A stretch of 64,000 nucleotides of DNA from Vibrio marinisediminis (GCF_014050145.1 NZ_JACFYF010000007.1:162443-226442); one strand, 5' to 3'. Positions 37,017 through 45,906 are shown, numbered from the stretch's first letter. Notes: generated by a model not told the origin, from the letters alone. Translations and numbers: made by a program.

Positions 37017-37919
37017 ATGCGTTATTCATTAAAGCAACTGGCTGTATTTGATGCGGTGGCTAACACTGGAAGTGTCAGTTTGGCGGCAGATAAACTCGCA
37101 CTAACCCAATCAGCAACTAGTATGTCACTGGCTCAATTAGAAAAAATGCTAGGGAGGCCGTTATTTGAACGGCAGGGCAAGCAAATGGCTTTGACCCACT
37201 GGGGAAATTGGCTTAGGCCTAAGGCAAAACGACTTTTGCAAGATGCGCAACAAATAGAAATGGGCTTTATTGAGCAGCATTTATTGAGTGGTGAGTTGTG
37301 TATCGGCGCCAGTCAAACGCCGGCAGAACATTTGATTCCTGATCTTATCAGTAGAATTGATAGTGACTTTCCAGAGTTACGCATCAAGCTCAATGTGCAA
37401 AGTACGGACAATGTTTTACAGGGATTGATTGATTACAAATACGATATTGGCATTATTGAGGGACGCTGCGACGACAACCGTTTACACCAAGAAATTTGGT
37501 GCAGAGACCATTTAACAGTCGTAGCATCCGCACACCATCCCTTTGCTAAAGCAGATAGAGTGACCCTGTCACAACTAGAGCAAGCTAAATGGGTACTGAG
37601 GGAACATGGTTCAGGTACTCGTATGATTTTTGATAGTTCCATTCATCATTTGATTGAAGATTTAGATGTATGGCGCGAATACGAGCACGTACCGGTTTTA
37701 AGAAGCATGGTCGCTAATGGTCAGTATGTCACGTGTTTACCTTATCTGGATGTTGAACGTTTCATTGAAAGTGGGATGTTAGTTGCGTTAGATGTCCCTG
37801 AGCTAAGTATGGACAGAACGCTTTCTTTTGTATGGCGAGCCGATATGATTGAAAACCCACTGGTTGAATGTATTAAGAGGGAAGGATTGCGCATGATGAA
37901 GGGAAAATCTGTCTTCTAG
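37017..37919 (+). CDS. LysR-family transcriptional regulator (YeiE-like)
   Basis: A 300-residue LysR regulator. The winged helix-turn-helix occupies residues ~4-62 (LKQLAVFDAVANTGSVSLAADKL, TQSATSMSLAQLE) and the effector domain residues ~90-295. It resembles E. coli YeiE in length and key segments (DIGIIEGRC, WVLREHGSGTR). It is divergent from the focA-CBS gene across 230 bp, so it probably regulates that gene, as LysR proteins commonly do. AAGGAG sits just upstream of the start. A wobble-paired hairpin terminator follows. Effector unknown. Confidence 0.9.
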   Translation: MRYSLKQLAVFDAVANTGSVSLAADKLALTQSATSMSLAQLEKMLGRPLFERQGKQMALTHWGNWLRPKAKRLLQDAQQIEMGFIEQHLLSGELCIGASQTPAEHLIPDLISRIDSDFPELRIKLNVQSTDNVLQGLIDYKYDIGIIEGRCDDNRLHQEIWCRDHLTVVASAHHPFAKADRVTLSQLEQAKWVLREHGSGTRMIFDSSIHHLIEDLDVWREYEHVPVLRSMVANGQYVTCLPYLDVERFIESGMLVALDVPELSMDRTLSFVWRADMIENPLVECIKREGLRMMKGKSVF

Positions 37920-37943
37920 TTGCTCAATTGTCTGCAAGTGGAC

Positions 37944-37975
37944 AAGCTCAAGCCTAAACCGCTTGGGCTTTTTTA
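37944..37975 (+). terminator. Intrinsic terminator
   Basis: AAGCTCAAGC and GCTTGGGCTT form a 10-bp stem with one G-U pair and a 7-nt loop, followed by a T run, after the LysR gene. Confidence 0.8.
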
Positions 37976-38123
37976 TTTACCAATTCTGTTGTTGAATCGA
38001 TTGCGTAATCATATTGATGCAATTGACTATCAATGAAACATGAAAACTGTGATTTACATTGTGAAACTACCGTTGTTTGTCACTATAGTTTGGCGCAGAT
38101 ACCCAATGACATAGAGAACCACC

Positions 38124-38597
38124 ATGAGCGCATTAGTAGCAATTTCAGTCACCACAGCAATACTTTCAGCAGTATGGGGCTGGGTCGCAATCTGCTTTGG
38201 GTTATTAGCTTGGGCTGGTTTTCTAGGTTGTACCAGTTACTTTGCCGCGCCCTACGAAGGTGCCAAAGGATTATTGATAAGCCTTATCACTAATTTAAGT
38301 GGTGTCTTTTGGGCATTGATGATCATGAAAGGCGGTGAGTACATCTCTCTTGATATCATGGCGTATGTACTTACCGGGGTTGTCACGCTGTTCATGTGCT
38401 TGCAGGCAAAGCAGTCTTGGCTTGCGTATATTCCAGGCACGTTCATTGGTTCGTGCGCGACGTTCGCTGCTAATGGGGACTGGAAAATAGTGGTTCCATC
38501 ATTGGTGCTTGGCGGGTTGTTTGGCTACACGATGAAACGAAGCGGATTATGGCTGCACAGCCGATTCAATAAAATTGATGAGTCGGCAATCGCTTAA
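38124..38597 (+). CDS. DUF1097 inner membrane protein (YcdZ-like)
   Basis: A 157-residue membrane protein with about five hydrophobic helices. The family segments are GWVAICFGLLAWAGFLGCTSYFAAP near the N-terminus, LAYIPGTFIGSCATFA in the middle, and VPSLVLGGLFGYTMKRSGLWL near the end. It is DUF1097-like; E. coli YcdZ belongs here. Function unknown, perhaps small-solute transport given the neighbouring formate channel, but this is speculation. A second frame opening at 38033 overlaps it and is not credible. Confidence 0.82.
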   Translation: MSALVAISVTTAILSAVWGWVAICFGLLAWAGFLGCTSYFAAPYEGAKGLLISLITNLSGVFWALMIMKGGEYISLDIMAYVLTGVVTLFMCLQAKQSWLAYIPGTFIGSCATFAANGDWKIVVPSLVLGGLFGYTMKRSGLWLHSRFNKIDESAIA

Positions 38598-38631
38598 AGA
38601 TTGCCGAGCCTTAAGTAGGACGGATGGCTTT

Positions 38632-40263
38632 CTACGTATTGCCATTTGCCATTGTCACCACGCGTTTAAGTGTCCAACGCAATAACAACGGAATGCATTC
38701 GAGACCTTTCTCTTCGCAATGCGAAACAATGGCTAAGGCTAAATCGGGTTTGGCATACTTTTTCAGTACTCGATTAACCACTTTTTTCGCGGGGATTGGA
38801 TGATCCAGAGGGATTTTCACCATATCGCGGAAAAAAGGTTCAAAACCATTGTGATAAAGGTAATGTTCAATATCTTTATCGGGTAACTCCGTTAATCGAT
38901 GTCTTTCTTGGTCATGCCCTAATCGTGCTCTAACCGTAGCTGCGTATTTTTTCCCTGCGGGATCACCATCAGTAACTACATGCCAATCAATTCCAAATGC
39001 TTTGGCCACTTTTAGTAATGATTTTAATCCAGATTGGGCAAATTCGATGATCTGCACCCCTTCGGCAGCAAGGTTATAGCCACACTGATTAGCCAGTTCA
39101 TTAAACAACCAAACTTCTGTCTCTCCCTCTACCAGCAACCAACAGCGCGCAAATAGTGCGCCGGACCGGTGAAAGCGAAGATGGAATCCAACTCTACGTA
39201 GTTCATCTCGAGACAATCCTTGAGTGACCAAACTGGTACAAATAGTCTTGTCAGATTGACGCACCAAGCGACGAATGCAATGAATAGGAAGTTGCGCGAG
39301 AAGATCACCACTGTTGGTGGTAAGGATCTTTTGCATTGGTAGCAGTTGCAACAAACCCCATGCGCGAGCAAGTTGAGTAGGATGCAAACGACCTTCAGGG
39401 TCTTCAATGATCAGTATAGGGCGAGCGCCTTTACGTAACCGATTCGGCCCTTTGGCTTGCAGGTAGGCGTTTAGCAAGCCCAGAAGCAATAACCGAGTCT
39501 GTTTGTTGTTTGATTGTTCAACGTAATCACTGATTGAAATAGAATCTGATTTTCTCGCGTAGAATATGCCATCACGCGGTTGGTTATGTACCATGCGGTT
39601 GTTAGATTTAAAAGAAAAGTAGTGCTCAACCAACATCCCCATCGATTTTAAGCTACTGCGCATTTCACCTTTGTTCACATGACCGGGAATCGCCATCAAA
39701 CGTCGACAAGTGTTATTGATCCTTTTCTCTATTCTTTCATTGAAACTACCGTTAGAGTCACCCGTTCGCTCAAAGCGGCGAGAGTCTTTAAGGCGAATAA
39801 CAGGGTGCAATGACATCAATTCTTGTGCAATTTTTTCTGTGTGGTGTAAGGCTAACGGATTGCCATCTCTATCAAGGAAATCATAATGCGTTTCGATGTC
39901 ATATTGCTCTCTACTGGCACTAATGCGGTAGTAGATCCGATGTACATCTTCTGAGTCGGTTACCCATATTGGTCGAATTTTTCGATAACGCCGAGACTGC
40001 ATTTCGCGGGTATCATTGGCGACTAAGGCTAGGACAATTTGTAGATCTTGCGTTTGAGGATGAGAAATAGAGTGATCAACATGAAAGTCTGCCATCTCAA
40101 ATTGGTAGGGAACCCCATCAGGGGGCAATGCAACGGATAAAGTATCGAGTAGTGACGATTTACCCCAGGTGTTTTCCCCAATCAAAGCCGTCAGCTGGTC
40201 GAAGGAAATCGAGAGTCGTTTGATTCCCCTAAAACCGGCAATTTCAATTCGCTCTAACAGCAT
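38632..40263 (-). CDS. ybjD: OLD-family ATP-dependent nuclease, YbjD-like
   Basis: A 543-residue protein co-linear with E. coli YbjD. An SMC/RecF-like ATPase half has Walker A LIGENTWGKSS (~residue 30) and a signature/Walker B region LLLLGLLNAYLQAKG...PILIIEDPEGRLHP. A C-terminal TOPRIM nuclease half has LLVEGETEVWLFNELA (catalytic Glu) and VVTDGDPAGKKYA (DxD). OLD proteins are ATPase-nucleases; some act in phage defence as Gabija or retron partners, but no such partner (UvrD-like helicase, reverse transcriptase) is adjacent, so this is a class-2-like solitary member. ATG 40263 follows GAGG at 8 nt; GTG 40272 is a weaker alternative. Confidence 0.9.
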   Translation of the reverse strand: MLLERIEIAGFRGIKRLSISFDQLTALIGENTWGKSSLLDTLSVALPPDGVPYQFEMADFHVDHSISHPQTQDLQIVLALVANDTREMQSRRYRKIRPIWVTDSEDVHRIYYRISASREQYDIETHYDFLDRDGNPLALHHTEKIAQELMSLHPVIRLKDSRRFERTGDSNGSFNERIEKRINNTCRRLMAIPGHVNKGEMRSSLKSMGMLVEHYFSFKSNNRMVHNQPRDGIFYARKSDSISISDYVEQSNNKQTRLLLLGLLNAYLQAKGPNRLRKGARPILIIEDPEGRLHPTQLARAWGLLQLLPMQKILTTNSGDLLAQLPIHCIRRLVRQSDKTICTSLVTQGLSRDELRRVGFHLRFHRSGALFARCWLLVEGETEVWLFNELANQCGYNLAAEGVQIIEFAQSGLKSLLKVAKAFGIDWHVVTDGDPAGKKYAATVRARLGHDQERHRLTELPDKDIEHYLYHNGFEPFFRDMVKIPLDHPIPAKKVVNRVLKKYAKPDLALAIVSHCEEKGLECIPLLLRWTLKRVVTMANGNT

Positions 40264-40404
40264 AGATTTCACCTCAGCTTATTGTCTATTACATAGTAAG
40301 CATAAAAGAAAAATTCAATATAAGCATACGCTTATGTCACAGTTGTGTGGTGAATAAAAATATTCCTCAAAAAGTAATGAATTTGTCATAAAGAATGAGT
40401 TAGC

Positions 40405-42162
40405 ATGGCGCTGAATAGTGAGAGAGATATGACAATGATAAAAAGTAGGGCCATCCGTTTGAAATTGGCTCACATAAATGACACACACTCGTACTTTGAA
40501 CCGACGTCACTACAACTTAATATAAATATAGACGAGACAGAATCGAGCCCCTTCGTTAGTGCTGGTGGATTTGCTCGAATCAAAACTCGAGTCGAAGATT
40601 TAAAGCAGCAAGCCTTTTCTAATCAGCAGGGCTTTTTGTTTCTACACGCCGGTGACTGCTTTCAAGGCACACTGTATTACTCTTTGTTTAAGGGCGAAGC
40701 CAATTCAACATTGCTCAATCAATTGGGCTTAGATGCTATGGCGGTGGGAAATCATGAATTAGACATGGGCAACTTACCTGTCGCCGAATTTGCTAATCGA
40801 ATCGATTTTCCGTTATTGGCTGGTAACTGGGATTTATCAAACGAACTTAGTAATAAGTCAGTCACGTTGAGTGGCAACCCGAGCGTATATAGCTACAAGC
40901 CAAGCACACAATCAGCGCAATGGATCGTGAAGCATGTTGATCAAGAACCGATCGCGATTTTTGCCCTTGCTCTCGATAAAATGGCAGACATCTCTAACCC
41001 AGATGTGGATACCCCCTTTGTTAATACCATTCAAACTGCGCGAAATACGGTAAAAGAGATACATAAAGCCGGTATCAACAAGATCATACTTCTTAGCCAT
41101 ATGGGCTATGAGGCAGACCTTGATTTTGCCAATCATGTCGACGGGGTTTCACTTATTGTTGGTGGACACAGTCACGTTCTTCAAGGTGATTTCTCGGCGC
41201 TAGGTCTAGGTAACAGTGACCCCTATGGAATAAAAGTTAAAGATACCCACGTCGTACAGGCAGGTTTTCATGCTTTAGCGTTAGGTCATTGTGATATCGA
41301 GTTTGACCAATATGGTCGTATTAGCCATTTTGAAGGTAAAAATGAGCTGCTGTTAGGGCGTCGACTGTTCGTAGATACGAGCCGCAGTCAGTCTTGGCAG
41401 GATATTGACTATCACCGAATTAAGTCTCTGGTTGATAACCATCCAAATGTCACGGTTTGTCGCAAAGACCCTACGATTAAACTGATACTTAGAGAAAGAT
41501 ACCAGGCTCGTGTAAGCGTATTGCAGCAAACTTATATCGCCAATACCAAACGCAAGCTTCGCCATGTTCGAATTCCCGGAGAGCAAGGTGGTAGTGATAT
41601 AGCACCACTTGTTGCCGAATCGTTCATGTATACGTTGATTCAGCAAGGTCATGATATCGAATTTGCTATTCATAATGCGGGAGGAGTGAGAAACTCGCTC
41701 AATCCAGGGCGCATTTCAGTTGCCGATATCGCCGGAAAAGTATTGCCGTTTTTGGTGCCGATTGGCTATTACCAGATAAAGGGCAAATATATTGCTCAAA
41801 TTATCGAAGGTTCGATCAACAATGCAACCAATAATGGGGTCGATGGCACAGGATCAGGCTCTTATCCTTATACAGCCAATTTGCGCTTTCATTATGACGC
41901 GTTAGCTCGTGCCGGTGAACGTATAACAAGCATAGAGATATTGAATGGCGGCGAATGGCGGTCAATTGAGGCCGAACGCTGTTACACCGGGACGTCTTCG
42001 GCATACACCATGAAAGGCAAAGAAGGGTATGAAGCCATACTCAATATGGTAGGAGAAGGGCAGGTAACCCATTTTTCGATGGCAGACTGCTTTATTCAAT
42101 ATTTAAGTGAAAAACCTGAAATTCTTGCGTATAAACCGCAAATTTCGGACGATAACGGCTAA
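40405..42162 (+). CDS. 5'-nucleotidase / metallophosphatase family protein
   Basis: A 585-residue two-domain nucleotidase. The N-terminal metallophosphatase domain has the dimetal ligands: NDTHS, GDCFQG, GNHELD, LLSHMGYE and GGHSHV. The C-terminal 5'-nucleotidase domain (~residue 360 on) has NAGGVRNSL, GKVLPFLVP and the substrate-stacking YTMKGKEGYEA part. Most relatives are periplasmic with a signal peptide; here none is visible from the first Met or the alternatives at 40429 and 40435, suggesting cytoplasmic location or a non-classical path. The ribosome binding site is weak, so the start could be one of those later ATGs. Confidence 0.88.
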   Translation: MALNSERDMTMIKSRAIRLKLAHINDTHSYFEPTSLQLNINIDETESSPFVSAGGFARIKTRVEDLKQQAFSNQQGFLFLHAGDCFQGTLYYSLFKGEANSTLLNQLGLDAMAVGNHELDMGNLPVAEFANRIDFPLLAGNWDLSNELSNKSVTLSGNPSVYSYKPSTQSAQWIVKHVDQEPIAIFALALDKMADISNPDVDTPFVNTIQTARNTVKEIHKAGINKIILLSHMGYEADLDFANHVDGVSLIVGGHSHVLQGDFSALGLGNSDPYGIKVKDTHVVQAGFHALALGHCDIEFDQYGRISHFEGKNELLLGRRLFVDTSRSQSWQDIDYHRIKSLVDNHPNVTVCRKDPTIKLILRERYQARVSVLQQTYIANTKRKLRHVRIPGEQGGSDIAPLVAESFMYTLIQQGHDIEFAIHNAGGVRNSLNPGRISVADIAGKVLPFLVPIGYYQIKGKYIAQIIEGSINNATNNGVDGTGSGSYPYTANLRFHYDALARAGERITSIEILNGGEWRSIEAERCYTGTSSAYTMKGKEGYEAILNMVGEGQVTHFSMADCFIQYLSEKPEILAYKPQISDDNG

Positions 42163-42239
42163 AGAACAACCTGTTGGTACGTTATTTGCTCATGACTTCT
42201 TGATTCATTTGATCCTAAACCAATGAAAAGGGAGTCATT

Positions 42240-42335
42240 ATGTGGAGTAAAGACTGGATCGATGTTGCCGTCGTCATCAGTTGGGTATCAATCTGGATGG
42301 TGATGGTCTACGCCATACCTAATGGTGGTATGTAG
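42240..42335 (+). CDS. 31-residue small hydrophobic protein
   Basis: A short gene of 31 codons. GGGAG lies 5 nt before the ATG, and a strong intrinsic terminator begins one base after the TAG, so it has its own complete expression signals. The peptide is one hydrophobic segment (DVAVVISWVSIWMVMVYAI) flanked by MWSKDWI and PNGGM, with four tryptophan or methionine-rich turns, fitting a single-pass membrane micropeptide. It lies 77 bp after the nucleotidase gene. I do not recognise the family. Confidence 0.62.
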   Translation: MWSKDWIDVAVVISWVSIWMVMVYAIPNGGM

Positions 42336-42336
42336 T

Positions 42337-42364
42337 AAAAAGGAGCATTGATTTGCTCCTTTTT
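42337..42364. terminator. Intrinsic terminator
   Basis: An 11-bp stem (AAAAAGGAGCA with its complement) with a 6-nt loop and T tail follows the 31-codon gene; the A tract could also serve the convergent AraC gene. Confidence 0.87.
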
Positions 42365-42416
42365 GATTTTTGTATGACCGTTCTAAATACTGAGATATGA
42401 ATCGATTACTATTGAG

Positions 42417-43388
42417 TTAATTGATTTTTTCTATAGCTTGTGGCGGAACGCCAAATAGCTTTTTAAACGCATTGGTAAAATTTGAAGGGTGCTGATAACC
42501 CGCTTCATAAGCCGCTTCAGTGATTGTCACCAAACCTCGTTCCAGATGCTGCCGCGCAATTGCTAATCTGCGGTGGCGTATATACTCATTAACCGTGATG
42601 TTTAACGCTTGTTTAAACCGACGTTGTAGGTTGGATACACTCATGGAAAATTTTTTTGCAAGCTTATCGAGTGTAAGAGGATGATCAAGGTGGGTTTCTA
42701 TATAACTAATGACATCTTCAATACGTGCGTCTGGCGTATCTACCGCTGTGCTATTTCCCTTATCACAATCTTCTGGCAATTGTGCCAATACATAAGCCAG
42801 TATTTGGCTGGTTAAACTCTCAATTTCGACTTTATCTTTCAATATTTTAGGGCTTTCTCGGTGCGCCAGCGTATTAACTAAATCAATTAATGGCTGATGC
42901 AGTTCCAACCGATAGAAGGCTTGATGAATATCAAGAAAGAGATTTCCTCTGTCATTCCCATTCATTCGGGATTGTAACCATTTAGGTTTGATCAATATAT
43001 TAACCTTGCACATTTGATTATTTCGACTTAAAGAACGGTAAAAGTTAGCAGGCTTTGCAATGTTAACAACTACGCCTTGTGGACCATTTTTTGCCGATAA
43101 ATCAAACTGTAAGTCGCCATACCCAAATGAAAGGGTACCTTCAAGCAATATGGTAATGAGCAGTGCCGAATGGGCAGTCGACACGATATGCGAGTCGACC
43201 AGTTCCGTACAGTGACCACCATGAATAAAAACCTGTTCATCATATTGGTAGGATAAAAAATTACCTTCAGCCAAGTGAGTCGGCTTGGCTTGTCCATGTG
43301 AAACAATGATCTGTTTTTCAGTCTCTTCTAGTTTTTGGGTTAGAGCTACTTTGGCAAGTTTAGTCCGTTTCTTGCTTATTACAGCCAT
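42417..43388 (-). CDS. AraC-family transcriptional regulator
   Basis: A 323-residue regulator. The C-terminal ~100 residues carry the AraC double helix-turn-helix: DHPLTLDKLAKKFSMSVSNLQRRFKQ and VTITEAAYEAGYQHPSNFTNAFKKLFGVPPQ. The N-terminal part is a cupin-like effector domain resembling PchR-type siderophore regulators. It is divergent from a TonB receptor with a Fur box between, so it is probably the ferri-siderophore-responsive activator of that receptor. ATG 43388 follows GAGGA at 8 nt; ATG 43403 is an alternative. Confidence 0.88.
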   Translation of the reverse strand: MAVISKKRTKLAKVALTQKLEETEKQIIVSHGQAKPTHLAEGNFLSYQYDEQVFIHGGHCTELVDSHIVSTAHSALLITILLEGTLSFGYGDLQFDLSAKNGPQGVVVNIAKPANFYRSLSRNNQMCKVNILIKPKWLQSRMNGNDRGNLFLDIHQAFYRLELHQPLIDLVNTLAHRESPKILKDKVEIESLTSQILAYVLAQLPEDCDKGNSTAVDTPDARIEDVISYIETHLDHPLTLDKLAKKFSMSVSNLQRRFKQALNITVNEYIRHRRLAIARQHLERGLVTITEAAYEAGYQHPSNFTNAFKKLFGVPPQAIEKIN

Positions 43389-43468
43389 CTTGTAATTCCT
43401 CATAACACCTATGCGATTTTACATAAGTGAATCATCTTTTTATTAATAGCAATCGACCTTACCATAGA

Positions 43469-43483
43469 TGAGAATTATTATCA
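43469..43483. promoter_or_regulatory. Fur box
   Basis: TGAGAATTATTATCA matches the 7-1-7 Fur consensus TGATAATNATTATCA at all informative positions but one. It lies 22 bp upstream of the TonB receptor start and 80 bp from the AraC start, so iron-loaded Fur would be expected to repress the receptor and perhaps the regulator. Confidence 0.8.
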
Positions 43484-43504
43484 TTGTCATTAGGGAAAGT
43501 GTTC

Positions 43505-45514
43505 ATGGAAAGCCAAATTCACGCGCCAATAAAGCGTTCAATCATCTGTTTATCGATAGGTGCGGCTCTTGCCAACCCAGCTCTTGCGCAAATACCTCAA
43601 TCAGATATTGAAGATATTGTGGTATGGGGAACTAAGGTGTCGAGTAACACTGAATCGATATTTGCTGATGACATGTCACTCAAACAAGCCGACCACATGT
43701 CGGATTTGTTGCGTGATATCCCAGGGGTAGACGTTGGGGGAACACACTCGGTTAATCAAAGAATTACCATCCGAGGTTTAGGTGAAACAGAATTAGATAT
43801 TCGTTTAGATGGCGCGTCACAGCATGCCAATATGTTTCACCACATCGGTAATCTGACCTTGAATCCAGATATTCTAAAATCTGCAGATATTCAAGTTGGT
43901 AATAATTCGGTAACCCAAAGTGGCTTGGGTGGCTCGGTCTACTTTGAAACCAAAGATGCTCGGGATTTACTGCGCTATGATGAAGATTTTGGTGCACGTA
44001 TTTATGGTGGCTATGCATCCAACGACAATCAACAAGGTTCGCTTACGCTATACGGGCTTCTATCGGAAAATGTTGATGCCATGGTCTATGGACACTACGT
44101 AACCCGTGACGATTTTAAAGATGGTGATGGTAATCAAACGTTTGGGTCGGAAGGGGATGTTTACAATATACTGACTAAAATCGGCTATCAATTAGGCGAG
44201 GTTCACCGTTTAGAGTTTTCATACGATCTTTACCGTGACAGTGGCGACTATAGCCCTCGTCCTGACATGTCAGGCAGCGCAAATAAAGGTCTGTCTAATG
44301 ACTTACTCATTCCGACCAATTATGACAGAGATACCTTCACTTTAAGTTATGAGTTAAACGCAGAAAAACACCAAGGTAAGGTGACGCTTTATAATACGGA
44401 GACACAGATAATACGTGATGAGTCGGTAATGGCTGCCGGAAGATGGCATCCAAATCGTTTGTATGAAAACACGGCTAAGAACCAAAACTTTGGGTTGAAT
44501 GGCAAATTCCAATCCGATCTCGCAATTGCCCAGTTAGACAATCGTATGACTTACGGGTTTGACTATATCGATAAAACGACCGCAAGCTATTACGGCGCAA
44601 GTAAGTACGTGGAAGAATCAACGGTTTCTACCGCAGTATTTGTTGAAGACCAACTGTTTCTAACTGACTCATTTTCAATCACAGCAGGTTTACGATACGA
44701 CGATTACAAACGTAAAGCAGTCACAGCAACAGATAATTTTGATGCCGTTACTTGGGCACTCGCAACAGAATGGCAAATCGCACAAGATTGGACACTGTTC
44801 GCAAGCACACGCTCGCTGTTTAAAGGTCCCGAACTACTAGAAACGTTTATTGCCTACCAGAAGGTTGCTTTTCTTGATGAAGGACTACGAGCAGAGACGG
44901 GGCAGAATACACAAGGCGGTATTCGTTTTGACAAGCAGGTTAGAGCTCATAGCTTTGGCGCCAATCTGACAGTGTTTCAAACAGATATTGATGACTATAT
45001 AGCTGATAAACCGCAGGGTACGCCGACCACATACTTAATTTACAATTTAGGCGATGTCGAGATAAAAGGCTTTGAAGCAAGTGCCTCGTATGGTTACCAA
45101 AATTTCAACAGCAAACTCTCATACTCTAAGTCAGACACCAAAAATAGTCTTAATGGTGATCCGGTCGCTGGCGGAAATGGTCGCAGTATTGACATGGGTG
45201 ACAGCATTGCGCTGGCTTTTGATTATCAATCAGACTCGCTTGATAGTGTTTTTGGTTGGACATCAATTTTTGTGCGTGAAGAAGACAATGTGTTCGACGG
45301 TCAGCCAGCTAAAGAGAGCTACAATGTACATAACCTGTACGCTCAGTGGGTGCCGTCACATATCGATGGACTCTCAGTGACGTTCGGCATCGATAATGTA
45401 TTTGATGAACTTTATACGTCGCATGCATCCCGTTCAGGAACGAGGTTCACGACAACATTTGATGATTACGAACCGGGTCGTAGCTATAAGCTTTCGGCTG
45501 CATACCAATTCTAA
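43505..45514 (+). CDS. TonB-dependent outer membrane receptor
   Basis: A 669-residue outer-membrane transporter. A signal peptide (MESQIHAPIKRSIICLSIGAALANPALA) is followed by a TonB-box-like EDIVVWGTK, a plug domain (~residues 45-160: LRDIPGVDVGGTHSVNQRITIRG, GNNSVTQSGLGGSVYFET) and a 22-strand-type barrel ending in the expected terminal strand with C-terminal Phe (YKLSAAYQF). It should import an iron chelate with TonB-ExbBD energy. The Fur box and divergent AraC gene support iron/siderophore regulation; the ligand is unknown and no biosynthesis genes are adjacent. ATG 43505 follows AGGGA at 8 nt; a TTG at 43484 is unlikely. Confidence 0.92.
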   Translation: MESQIHAPIKRSIICLSIGAALANPALAQIPQSDIEDIVVWGTKVSSNTESIFADDMSLKQADHMSDLLRDIPGVDVGGTHSVNQRITIRGLGETELDIRLDGASQHANMFHHIGNLTLNPDILKSADIQVGNNSVTQSGLGGSVYFETKDARDLLRYDEDFGARIYGGYASNDNQQGSLTLYGLLSENVDAMVYGHYVTRDDFKDGDGNQTFGSEGDVYNILTKIGYQLGEVHRLEFSYDLYRDSGDYSPRPDMSGSANKGLSNDLLIPTNYDRDTFTLSYELNAEKHQGKVTLYNTETQIIRDESVMAAGRWHPNRLYENTAKNQNFGLNGKFQSDLAIAQLDNRMTYGFDYIDKTTASYYGASKYVEESTVSTAVFVEDQLFLTDSFSITAGLRYDDYKRKAVTATDNFDAVTWALATEWQIAQDWTLFASTRSLFKGPELLETFIAYQKVAFLDEGLRAETGQNTQGGIRFDKQVRAHSFGANLTVFQTDIDDYIADKPQGTPTTYLIYNLGDVEIKGFEASASYGYQNFNSKLSYSKSDTKNSLNGDPVAGGNGRSIDMGDSIALAFDYQSDSLDSVFGWTSIFVREEDNVFDGQPAKESYNVHNLYAQWVPSHIDGLSVTFGIDNVFDELYTSHASRSGTRFTTTFDDYEPGRSYKLSAAYQF

Positions 45515-45557
45515 GTCAGTCGCAATGATTCATTGATACAATTTAAAAAAAGAACGC

Positions 45558-45584
45558 AAAGGCTCTCAAAATGAGAGCCTTTTT
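45558..45584 (+). terminator. Intrinsic terminator
   Basis: An 11-bp stem AAAGGCTCTCA with its complement and AAA loop is followed by a T run after the TonB receptor gene. Confidence 0.88.
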
Positions 45585-45633
45585 GTCTCTAGAGTAATCG
45601 ATGTATTCTGTTGATGTTTAAGTCAGAGTCATT

Positions 45634-45655
45634 CACATTTTTAATTAAAAATGTG
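45634..45655. repeat. 22-bp perfect palindrome upstream of Mn riboswitch
   Basis: CACATTTTTAA and its exact complement meet with no loop, about 60 bp before the riboswitch aptamer. It would lie in the promoter region of the alx leader and may be an operator; its AT-richness also allows chance. Confidence 0.45.
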
Positions 45656-45715
45656 TTTCTTGTCATTTGGTTTTTTCCAGTTGCAAAATTGGGATTTGAG
45701 TCATACAATCCGCTT

Positions 45716-45815
45716 CGTTTGGGGAGTAGTCGCCTCTGGTTTACTTATCGTCATCTCGTTAGGTTTCATGCCTTTCCGGTAAGTATAAGCGTTATGCGCT
45801 TCGACGAGACCAACG
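45716..45815 (+). promoter_or_regulatory. yybP-ykoY (Mn2+) riboswitch aptamer
   Basis: The leader of the TerC/Alx gene carries the yybP-ykoY hallmarks: GGGGAGTAG near the 5' side of P1, an internal helical region containing the C-rich GCCTTTCCGG, and GAGACC before the closing strand. CGTT...GG and CC...AACG close the P1 stem. This class senses Mn2+ and often controls TerC-family (alx) or MntP exporters. A short open frame at 45611-45865 overlaps this element and is not a gene. Confidence 0.85.
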
Positions 45816-45863
45816 TAATCAAATTCTCTTTCCTAAAAGGGAAGGAAATCGTTTGTTTGCGGT

Positions 45864-45906
45864 AGGGATCGTTGTGTTTAATCGTGATCCCTCCGTTTTT
45901 TGGAGG
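45864..45906 (+). promoter_or_regulatory. Riboswitch expression platform: terminator and Shine-Dalgarno hairpin
   Basis: AGGGATC and GATCCCT (45864-45870 / 45886-45892) form a terminator-like stem followed by T6. The overlapping CCTCC (45890-45894) can pair instead with the GGAGG Shine-Dalgarno (45902-45906). The two hairpins share bases, so folding could switch between premature termination and blocked or open translation. Confidence 0.6.

Noticed and set aside
38033-38293. 86-codon frame overlapping the DUF1097 gene
   Set aside because: It overlaps the better-supported membrane-protein frame in another phase and has no matching family.
38632-40263. Gabija- or retron-type defence island around the OLD nuclease
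   Set aside because: No UvrD-like helicase, reverse transcriptase or other defence gene adjoins it; neighbours are ordinary metabolic genes.
45611-45865. 84-codon open frame upstream of alx
   Set aside because: It overlaps the yybP-ykoY riboswitch aptamer, has no ribosome binding site, and its translation looks random; the RNA element explains the sequence.
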